Source: Onchidella celtica
Lineage: Eukaryota > Mollusca > Gastropoda > Systellommatophora > Onchidiidae
DNA: 64,000 bases
Direction: 5' to 3'
Assembly: GCA_963931925.1 (NCBI GenBank)
Contig: OZ007572.1
Location: 22,740,730-22,804,729 of the forward strand
Below are positions 30,001 through 42,000 of this stretch, piece after piece. The stretch's first letter is position 1. Every line of letters starts with the position of its first letter. The notes beneath the pieces are model-generated. The model worked only from the letters and a program-made list of their open reading frames with translations, was not told the origin of the DNA and did no database searches. A program made the position numbers and the translations under genes.

Positions 30001-33000
30001 TGTATCCAGTAAATAAACCTAATCAAATACAATACTCATGGTACACAAGACAATTGATGCATTTTATCCAAGATATTGTTAATGATGGTTTGATAAGTAC
30101 TTTTAACCAAAATTAACTCAATGTTTTTATTTTTCAAACCATCAATAAAGTTAGGCCATCTTTTGATCATGCAGCCATGGCAAATTTATCATGCTTCTCA
30201 AGATGAAGTAATGGGTTTCCCACACATGTTTACTTAAATACTGAATGCAAGTACAAAAAACACACCTTTTCCTGTCAAGGAAAGTGGCAGTTTAATTTGA
30301 TGGGGATGTTATGGATGGAAGTGTTGGTATTTTAATGTTATTTTGGGGTGTGTGTTCGACTGCATATTTTAAATACTAGAATTGAACCTTCACTCCCAGA
30401 CCACGCCAAATACTAAAAAACAAACTGAATAAATTTCAACAATCAGGCCTGCAGGGCCACACTTTAATTACGTTAGTTCCCTAACAATTTCGACTAGATC
30501 TATTCATGTAATAAGGATGAAAATCAGCATCATAAATTCCAAAATCAATAGTACTTCATTATAAGTCTAGATCTAGGTTTCCCATAATATCATTTAACTT
30601 CAATTTTAGCTAATTATCTAACTAATTATTTCTATTTCCACGATCTGGACTGTTTACTGTATTACCATTGACATAGTCTCTGGAGACATCAGACTATCTC
30701 ATATATTTAAATTTATAGCTGGCCTAGATCGCCAAGGTGACGTCAGCACAGTTAAATGTAACTCTATGATGGGCTGGCAACTCCCAGCCTCAGCCAGACA
30801 ATTCAATCACAGTTATATCTCATACATTAAATGTAGTTGTAGCTCTAGCTGACAGTTTAACTTTGGAATCTTGCATTCTTCACCCTTCCACTCCGGGTAG
30901 ATTCATCAATACTCTCCTAACGGATAAATGCCACGCTCTTCGTCTTCTTATCCATTGTCATCAAGAGATATTTCTTCGATAACTGCACTCACCATTTGCC
31001 CTGGCTCGTGAAGCCAGGAAATATTCGACAAGAGCTTTGTTTAATTTCAAAACAGCCATATGGATAGATCTAAATGGCTAGATCCACATCTAGTCATATT
31101 GTGGGTAAACGATTCATTCAAGTAGAATCACACTGACTCCTTCGCAGTAGGATAGTCTGCTTGGAATTAAAAAAGTAGTTTCCCCCGCAGCCGTATATTA
31201 ACAGCTCTTTCTGCCCTACTGATTAATATGCCAACTGACGTCACGTTTATATAGTCCCCACTACAATTACAACACGGGGCGTCAATTTTCATTAATGCCC
31301 TATTATCTTTTATCTAGGTATTCACTATCTTCTCCAGTATATATTCTTGCTGACTTGTTCTCGTCTGTTAGTAAAAAATATCAGCCATAACCTATTTACT
31401 ATTTCTATATCTACACCATCCTGCTGTACCCCGTGTGCTAACCTGACGACACGAGAACTCCGCTTATCCACCAAGGCACAAATGACGTAATACACATGTT
31501 CTACTTATTCATCCCCTATTATATTGATTGGGTTATTTCCCTTTCACCACCGAGCATGTATCAATTACATTTGATCATGACAGGGGCTAGAATTAGAAGG
31601 GGTCTAAGTGCCATTTGACTATTTTTGAGAAAAAAGCAAAAACATCATTTCAGTATAAATCAATCGAATTTAATATTTCAATGATTTACTTGAAGAGTTG
31701 ATGTCAGTATTGCAAGTGTTTATTAGATTCAATTGGTTTATACTTAAGGGGAGGAGCGGCTCAAAATATTGACCACTGGGACTAGATCTAGACAAAATTG
31801 AGAAACAATTTCAATTCTCAATTTCTCCATAACTAGCCGACAGTTTGCCCCCAAATTTTGCACATGTGTACTTGGATGTATGTTCTTTGATATTACAATG
31901 GCCAATTTGGGTTATTTGTGATATTTTTTGCGAGCTAGAGCAATTAGATAGCCCTTGGGGCCCTTTGGTTTTAACGCATTTTCACAATTTCAGTTCTTAA
32001 TTTCTCCCTAACTAGCAAACAGATTGCTCTCAAAATTTGCACATGTGTCATTGAATATATATACTTTGATGTTACAACGGCCGATTTGGGTCATATGTGA
32101 TATTTTTTCAGACAGAGTAATTTGAAAACTGTGTTGTCAGATAAAAATGTAACCTACTACTTCAACGTTGGAATATGACCAATTGGATAAATTTATTGGA
32201 AATATGGCGTTGTAACTTTCTTTGCCTACCTATTCTTAACTTGTATGCAAAATTTGAGCTCATTGCAGCCGATGGTTTTCACAGAATTATTAATTTAAAA
32301 ATGTAATGAAAATTCAATATGGCCGCCGTTACCATAGCAACCGCAAAGTTAAAAAAAAATTTGAATACATTTTTCGAATCACATTTTCATTCTGATTCAT
32401 TACCACAAACTTTATGGAAATTTATTAACAGCTAGGGAAAATAGAATTTTTACCCGCTCCTCCCCTTAAATCAGGTTTTTTGCATTTTTTTCAAAAGCAG
32501 TCAAATGGCACTTAGATAAGTACTTTTAACCTCCAATTTGCCCTTCTAATTTTCACCTACTCATTTATTTCTTTCCGTACCTGAACTTTTTTCTTTTTCA
32601 TACCTGACAGAGAGATCTCTCACACTCTGATGGAAAAATCTGCAAATGGCCACCAGTGACTCCTTATCTTTCTCCTCTATATCAGCTTGCTCCAAGAACT
32701 TGTGCGCCACTCTTGCCAGTGCATCATCAGGCCAGGCCTTAGATTAATTCATAAAGCTTACTAAAGACCTGATTTCAAATACTGCATCAGGAGTAGTGAA
32801 GGGCTGTGACCAGTTCTCCGGAAATTATTCTATTTCACACTTCTATATTTGGGAAGAGTGTATAGTACTGTTATTTTTAAAATCATGAAAACTGTTACAA
32901 AGTTCGAACTTATTATCATGCCATAATGGACCTAGAGGGTGAACATGTAAGCATCTAAAATGTCATGATTTCTCAACCGAAAATTCTGAAATTTTGTGTA

Positions 33001-36000
33001 TGGCCAATTCTTTACCATAAATTATGTGGACACATCCATTACTGACAAAATTCAGTCTTTGGTATTATATATGTTTTTATATTTTACTTTTCAGCTGCAA
33101 GACAGAGCCAGTTTTGTCCAAATAGAATGAAAAGGTATGATACGAAATTTTCTTGTGATTATGAAATCATCGACAGTAGAATACACACATGAATGGAGCT
33201 TCATAAATCAAATCAAAGGTTTCCAGCAGTAACCTGAATCATCTTATAAAGGAAGTAAAGCCTCCAATGTAATCATGAAAAGTTTTTTTAACTATTCAGC
33301 CTTAAATTTGACAAATTATCATATTAGGCTTAGAAAGATATAAATGTGTCCGTGGACATATTCTAAAAGGTCTTGAAGTTCACTATATTTTTAATACTTT
33401 CACTGATTTTGAGCCACAACTGAGTTGGACAGAAGAAAGTGTTCCGGCATGAATTGAAAAGTATGGCCAGAAATTGTCTTCTAGGTCACTCTTTTACCCA
33501 TTGCTGGCCAAAAGCCAACTTTATCACATCTGTGTATTCTGCAAGTAATTGTGGCGTAACAAAAAAGATCTGTTAATCTTTTCAAATCCATTTGCCGTTG
33601 TTAATGTGACCTAGATATAGATATGCTGCTGGACTTTGTTCAAGGAAAATCTGCAAGATTTATCTTGCCCAGGTTGGCTAGTTATTATAAAGTGATTCAA
33701 AATAAAATGATTCACATGTAGTGTATTTACAGGTATATACTTACTGAAGCAGGAATATTTGAAAGATAGTTTGAATTTTATTCCTATAAATGAATTTTGC
33801 TTCCATGAGCTATGAAAATTACCTCTTCCTTCTCTCTCAATTTCCCAGTTTCTCTGTGTGTGTTTGTGCAAATGCACAAATATGTTTCCACAGCTATGAA
33901 ACTTCTACACTGATATTCTCAGCCTTATCAGTGAGGAAGTCTTGCAAAGATCTAACATATGATGAGAATGAGTTGATGCTCTCACCTGAAACCAGTCTAT
34001 TGTGCAGCAGTTTATTAGAGAAGGGAACATTCTCAGACGATTTCGAAATGCATTACCGATAGGGCTGAAAGCAATGATGATGTGCAGCTTTGCACGGCAC
34101 TGGCTGACAAAAAAAGCAAATAAGGCCAGGGGACTGAGCTCAGCATTCTTGTCACCAGTAGCTTTGGCCGCTGCCACACGCACTGCCTGATATAGTGAAA
34201 AATAAGACAGTGGCCAGAATTATATCTGGCAACATATCAGAATGTTAATTCTTATAAGGAATCACTCATTTCTGAAAAACTAAAAGAATTAAAAAAATAT
34301 ACTGCTCTATGCTTTAAAAACATTCAAAGAAACTGCTAATAGCACTGTCACCAGATACAATTTATTATTGATGCCTCTGTTACATTTTCCGACTATGTAG
34401 TTTTACCTAACAAATGAAATACTATTTTACAGCATCATAAAGATTGTCTACAAACAATAATCTAAAAGATTTTTTTAAAATCTCAAAAAATAACTCAAGC
34501 AGCCTAGAAATAATAAAATGACAGCAAGGAAATAAATCATAACTTATTTTTCATTCACATACTTTACCCAGCCAGCATCCTTATGTCAATCTGACCTAGA
34601 TTTCTGCAGGAATGGTAGGATTACCTTAGGGGCAGATTCCCTATATCAGATCGATATTGGCACAATGTTTTAACCAGTGAATCTACGAAGGAACGATGTC
34701 TTTCCTATAAGTAAATGACATCAATCCTGCATGTTGGATTTCCACGGGGTTGTTGGCTGGGTATATACTCATTATTTATATACTTTATACATTTCTATCA
34801 TAATCCTTATTGTGGATGTTATTTGTGTAGCCGCCCAATAAAATCAGGCACTTTGTGCATTTTGGTGGTATGGCGATATTGTTATCACCAGATAGGTTAT
34901 TCAAAGTCCTTTCATTTGGTAAAAAAAAATTTGCTGAAATTTAATCAGCAGAGAAGATATGACCTACCAAAGACAGGAAGTGACACAACCACATGATCAT
35001 TTGGAAAAGGAATAGTAATGAGGTTAAACTTTTCAAAAACACTGAAAATGCAAAATCAATAAAATTGACCCCATGATGCCTTTTAACAATTTTCTCAAAT
35101 CAGGTAGTGCCGAAATGTGCCTCATTTTGTCAGGCAGCTACACATTTAGTAACCAAAAAATATCTTTCATCAAATCCTTATGTTCTCTTTTTTTCATATT
35201 GCAGCTGATTTGGAGAGCTGTGCACATTCCATTTATGGTGAAAGTGAAATGTATGCATATGTTTCATTAATAGTGAAACTTTACGGACAGTGAAACACAG
35301 ACAAAACAAACCTCCATGATTTCAGCTTTCTCATCAGCTTGGAACAGATTAGGAACTTCTCCAGAATTGAGCAAGGCATCAATGTCTTCCAGAAATCGCT
35401 CACTTTTGATTTGACTGTCAGTAATCAGGAATGTCATTGCAATGTTCTTGCCTCCAGCTTGTTTCAACACAAACTACAACAGAGGAAACAGATTCCTTTC
35501 ATTGCCATAAAATCCCACTGTTTGCAAATCAGCAAAGGCAGGGGAAATCAAGTGTGATTTTATAGTCATCCTTTAGACTTTCACATCACCCTGCACTGGT
35601 TTTACGACCAATTGGTTCAGAGGTTACTCGTATGTTGATGCCACTCGCACACCGATTCACGGCACCCCTTACAGCCTGGGATAATATGTAGTTTCACAGC
35701 ACATACTGCTTTTGTTTTTTTGTGTTTGTAAACATACAATTGTCATTATATTTCTCTGAAATAGCTTTCCAATGTTACCAATTATCATACTCTAGCTTTA
35801 TCAGAAGATTTTACATTAATTTTCAAAAACACCCCAAAATAGTGCGCACACAGGTAATAGCCACTACAAAGAAGGAATGTACAGAAGACATGCCAGAGCT
35901 ATGATCCCTGTGATAACTTGTAGGTTATGCTCTCACGTTTTTAAAAAAAAACGCTGATTGTACAGCCATATAGCTTTCTGAGATGAAAGTAATGAAATAT

Positions 36001-39000
36001 GTTCGGTTTTACAGCACCAGTTTGTGGATAAATTGTTCTGAAAATTAATTAAACAGAAACAAAATATTGTCAGGCTATGGATCTCCTAGGCAATTTTTTT
36101 TAACAATCTAGTGCTAAACTAAGTACTACGATAAGCTCAATGGCATCTTCTGGTAGTTGGATGCACACTCTGCTGCAGCATTAAAAGATGTCACCATGCC
36201 CTAAAACTGTAGAAATCAGTTTTGGTACTTTTCAGGAGGAGGAAAAAAAAAAGTTTCCTTTTAGCAGAAGAAGTCTGGTTACAATGAATTTTTGACAGTT
36301 TGCTATTCGATTATTTTTCGGCTTCGGAGTCTATAACCAAGGTCATTCGATGTGGTTTTGAATGTTGCTGAAAGTATATGAAATCAATTTTTCATATCTT
36401 TGACTTACTACAGTTTAAGGAAGGGTGATGACTATCAAGGTGTTTATTCCACCCCCCACCCCCCCCCCCCCACACACACATGCACATACATGTAAGCAGC
36501 CTAAATGTCCTAATACTATAGCTAATAAACAAATAACTTACTACAATAGTAAAAAAATGTTTAAAACAAAACAAACACACAATTCAAACACTGAACTGAT
36601 ATAATAATTATGCAGAATAAACAAATAAATCTGAGAACAAAACACCAACTTTGATGTCTTCCCGCCATTCCGTTATCCCATAATTTTTTGTGATCTCTGG
36701 CTGAAAGAGTTTGTGCCCTGCCATTGATGATGCCAGCCGGGTCAAGGACTGTCGCCCGCTGCCACCTACTCCAATTAATAAACCATTACCTCCGGGCTGT
36801 CGTAGAATTCGACAGATTCGTGATAGATGTTCCAACACATATCTAGAAGAGGGATATCAATTTGTAATACTTTCCTAAATCAAAAACATTCTTTCATTTT
36901 CACAACTATATGACAAGAGAAAAGAGATGCATGTAATTATGCAACAAGTTTTGAGTTTGGGTTTAACAGTATGTTGGCATGATAATGGCCACTTTGCACC
37001 TTTCATGTTGTTTTTTTTGTTATACTTTGGGCTAGCTTCCAGCCTTCAGATTCCTATAAATAAATAAGATCAAATAAAAGTGACGTCAAAAATCTAATAG
37101 GGAAAGGCCTATACTGTAAAGTATGTCTAAATGAACCCTGTAAATATGATTAAAAACCTGTTAAATCAACTATAGACTTCGGCCTCCTTCAGAAATGACA
37201 ATATGCACTTTGAGTTCATTTCAGAAAGTAATTCTTTTATGAATCTGCAGGCACAATGCCTTCTTTGGAAGTGCGCAAAATCTACACATTCTATTCACAT
37301 GTGGCTGACAATTAGCTGGCAGTCCCATGCCGAGTAAAAAACTATGAGTGAGGTGGGTATGACCCAGACAGAGTCTATTAAGGACAGTTTAATCTCTCCA
37401 ATTTTGCTGAGAGACATGAGTGCACTGTCCAAGTTGATCTTGGACAGAGTGTAACTTATTCATAATTTGTTCATCCCATCTTGTTTTGATGTAGCTGTTT
37501 ATAGCTGGCTTAAAATCATGAAAAAAATAGCTCAATAATTTTGTTCCATCAAGAGTGAAATTTGGATATTACTTTGTCACAAATACACTAATCACACAGC
37601 TCAACACATTCTGCAAAGTATTCTAATAGGGGAAAAGTTGGCCACATCATCTAAATGGTCCTAACTAATATGTAAATGTGCAACTACTAGTAACAGAAAT
37701 CTCTGTATCAGAAGTATTGAATGGAGGAGAAAGAGAAATGGATATTTGGTTTTATAAATTACATGAAAGAAGAAATATTGTGTTCACTGTCATAGAAGAT
37801 TCATCTGTATTTGAAACATGACCACATTTCCAAAAGCAATATTTAAAGTCAATGGCCGAGTGAGAAAAGCGGCACTTTATTGGTCCAGAGTATTTTGGTC
37901 AAAATTGAGGTTTTGGTTGATTATTATTCCTCACCATCATCATCATCATCATTGCCTTTCTCACCCTGGATCAGGGTATAGGCCACCAACAAACACCTTC
38001 CATCCCTCTCTATCATGGGCCAGCCTCTTTACATTATTCCAAGTCTTTCCGCTTCGTTGCACATCATTTTCTCTGGCTCTTCTCCACGTTCCGCGCGGCC
38101 TTCCTCTTGATCTCTTGCCCTGGGGATTCCAGTCCAATACCTTCTTCGTGATGCTGTTTCCTGGCCTCCTGAGAGTGTGGCCGATCCATCTCCATCGCCT
38201 CCTACCAATTTCCTCTCTGACTGGGTTCTGTCTTGTTCTTTTCCATACAATTTCATTGCTGACCTTGTCTGTCCATCTGATCTTAAGTAGCTTCCTCAAA
38301 CATCTGTTGATGAAAACTTGGATTCTCTTTATGCAGGCCTGGGACGCATTCCAAGTCTCACATCCATACAACAGGACTGACTTCACGTTCGAGTTGAATA
38401 TCCTCAGCTTTGTTTTTAGAGATATATCCTTGGTTCTCCAAATCTTGCTTAAGGATGTGAAAGATTCCTCACCATCTCCTCTACATATTGCAAGCTTAGT
38501 TCTTGTTTGTTTTATCTCCATTTTCTGGAAAAACTGGAGATCTTTTAGTAAGTAGAAGAGATGTAACATATGAACACTTTGACAGCTGTTTAAAATGCAT
38601 TGCGGCACTTATCAAGCTGTTTCACAGCTCCGATTAATTCTAACTCCTTATAATACTAAAGCCACAAATGTTTAATGTCGAATTTCTCAGTTGTGCAAAA
38701 CATGGAGTTGAAGCAAACAAGAATATGGTCGCAATGTGTGCCAAGTGTTTTTCATGAAAAAAAGAAATGCCTAAAGAAGTCAAACATAACAATCTGACCC
38801 AATTACCAATTTGACTAGAGGGCTCACAAATATTACAAGATTCTGATCAATTGTACGTGGTGACAAGGCATTAGAACAGTGTTTCTCAAGGTGGGGTGTG
38901 GGACTTCAGAACACAATGTAGGGACATCTATAGTATACTGTCTTTGTCCGATCATGGTGGGGCGTATGATTTTTATTAAAATTGAAATGAGGCATTGGAC

Positions 39001-42000
39001 AAAATAGGTTGAGAAACACTGCATTAGAACTAATGTTAATGTCTGATTATTTCTCATCTAACATAAAAGGATGTTATGGAACCATATTATTTTACAACAT
39101 GAACACAACTCAGCTTTTTCTCTATTCAGCGATCAGATTTGTAATTAGACTACAGTCCCACATCAAAACTGACCTGAATATGACCAGGTTCATGGGGGTC
39201 TTGTTAATTTGATTGTAATCATCAAGGCAGAGGTTGACGACATCATTAAACTGTTCCATGGAAGTGATCTCCTTATAGACTCTCATTTCTGGTGGTAGGT
39301 CAGGATCCATGAAGTCTCCAAACATCAGACTATGGAGAGTGCTCTCCTTCACCTGCAATAGCCACAGCCACTCTTATTATTAAAAAAAAAAAAAAGTGGC
39401 GGAGATGATTCATTGCATTGCAATTTTGGCCATTCTTTTGCTCAGTGCCACAGCCTGAATGACAGTTCAAAAATTATAAAATTACTTTTCTCCAGTGTCA
39501 AGTAATCTAGCCCAATTGCTTTTGTACCGACCTATTGTGTTTATCAAAGTTTCAGGTAACTTTTTTTTTAAAAATGTAAAAATGTAAAATACAACGATCT
39601 CTGTTTGTGCTCCTTTTGATAAGCCCACGGTTCGCGGAGACTGTATTTGACAAGCGTTGAGTTGGTGCATAGTGCCCTGCTGCGGATGAGTTCTGAAGCA
39701 AGACTGGATTATTATGGAAAACTGTCTAGATTGGAGAGAGGGAGGGAAAAGGATGGGAACACCCATTTATACCAGGTAATGCCGCATACATCTACTGAAT
39801 TAAAAAAAAAAAGAATTGAAACTCTTGTGTGAGCGAGACAGAATTGAAAAAAAAGTTCAATTCAACAAGTTTCACTGATACTCCTCAGCCCACATCCAAG
39901 CCATGAAATTACTGGAGATAAAGACAATTTATCCATAGATTCTTTGATTTTTTTATCTTTAATTTCTGATGATGATGAAGGCTGTAGTTTCTAAAAAGGA
40001 TAAAGCATCAAATTAATTTTGGAAAAATGTTAATAGCTTTAGTTTACTGCTGAGACACAAAAGAATTACTAAACACTAAGAAGTTTTCGCTATTCTCAAT
40101 ATGAAATGATTTTCTTTCTTCCAAAGAGAAGGGAGGAGAAGCAGACTCTGCAAGAGATGGGTCGATCACATTTGTGAGGACACCCGTGTTCCCATCATAA
40201 CAGCCAAATGCCTTTCTCAGGACTGAGCTGCATGAAATCGCTGATCTTGTAGTATTCTAAGGGACAACACTGTCCTGCGCCACGAAATCAAAGTCAATAC
40301 ACAAGTTTTTCTGTCCCCAAGATGCGAGAGTGTTGTGATCAATGAATGAAATAATGAATGAGATATTTCTAAAGGAACTTTACCTTTTTTTCGTCAGGTT
40401 GTAGAAAATCAGCAAATACTTGCTCCATCTTAAATTTCAGAATTCCAGTCACTATACTAGAGACCATGCTGAAATTTTTTTAGAATTAAAAAAGTATTAA
40501 GGGGGCCCGCGGTTGGAAAAATCTGCGTTTTTGGTAAAATTTTCCAATTTTTTTTGTGTGCTAAATCATTCCCATAATATCTGCTTTACACTTATATTAA
40601 ACTCATGTGGCATATTTCTAATGATAAGTGACTCTAAAATGCATTATAAACATCCTATCCCAAAGATCTGGATCATCATCCTTGTCAAGGTTAATACTAT
40701 AATTGTCGTGCTGGGTCACGACTTGAAAAGACTTGTTTTTTTCACGGTTTCGTTGATTATAACCAGCGTAAATTGTCCTTGAACTGTTCTCGTGAACAGT
40801 TTGTTTTTGTAACACTTTTTCTTAGAGATGGAAAGAAAGTGGGGCAAGATAGAATAAATGGATAAGTTAGGTGTGACAGTGCAATTCTCGACCCCGTGAT
40901 TTTGATGAACTCTTACAAGGGAAGAGAAGGGGTGAATAAGGATAGATAGTTTAAGACGCTTAGTCGCGTTCAGAAATTCGTACATAAAACGTAGAAAGCA
41001 CGAGGGTTTAGAGATTTTAGTAATGGTTTTGACATTTTAATTTGACCTTGTCTGTTTCTAGTACAAGGCCGTGACCAACTTCCATGCAGAATCTATTAAT
41101 ACTGCGAGCTGAGCTCGAATGGATGCACCAATCAAATCTAGGCATTTGGACGGTAATTTGCAGCTGGCCGCACAGTATAAAAGCGTAGCCATTCCTATGT
41201 TCATGACTCCATACAGAAAATTCCATCTGTGCAGGCGTCGGCGTGATTCTGCCAGAAGAATCAGAAGACTGTTGTTTTTTATGTCTATGTCCATTATAGG
41301 CATTGAGATGAAGCCATGTGCTCGATTATGATATACCCACTGCTGTTGTCTGCTGCTCCCTGGTTCCTTACCAGGGACCAAGTGTAAGTGTTTGTCTGTT
41401 GATGATTCAACAATGAACGAGGAGCTGAACGTAATTTTTCCAGTAGGACAGGATTGCCGCATATGCTAGGAGTGCTACCCAAGAATGCAAGATCAAGATT
41501 TATATTAACTTGCAACTAGATCTAGTATGAATGTTTGGCATACACATCTGTGAATTGGAATTGATTTGTCTGGATGAGGCTGGGGATTGCCAGCCCATCC
41601 TAGAGTAGATCTAACTTAACTACGTCAGTTTATATTGACGAGCTTGATCCATTATAAGCGGTAGGCACAAATAGCTGAGATGACATTGTCGCCAGAGACA
41701 TTAGTATATTGCTTGATAGATAGTAGGCAGACTATATCTGAGAGATAGATAATTAATACTTAAATTGTTAGTGAGTCAGAATGATCTTAATCTTATAGGA
41801 ATCTAGAGGAGACTTCTAGTGACATATTATTGAATTTTCGTTTGATGCTGCTGATGTTGTCTTTTTAATATGTAAGAGACCTAGACAAAATTGTTAGGAT
41901 ATTTAAGGTAATTAAATTTGTGGCCCTGCAGGTCTGTTCATAAAACTTATTCAGGTTGTTCTTAGTGTGTGGCATGGTACGAAAGAGTAATTCATAAATA

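Larger units (their letters stand above)
31604..32518. mobile_element. Palindromic MITE split by a TTAA element
   Basis: TCTAAGTGCCATTTGACT then TTTTGAGAAAAAAGCAAAAA at 31605-31650 reappears inverted at 32478-32516. Removing the inner TTAA element leaves about 200 bp of near-palindromic sequence. Confidence 0.65.

Noticed and set aside
37961..38608. 215-residue minus-strand frame as a separate protein
   Set aside because: It is a chimera of a family F MITE and the truncated 3' end of the RTE-like ORF, joined at a target-site duplication.
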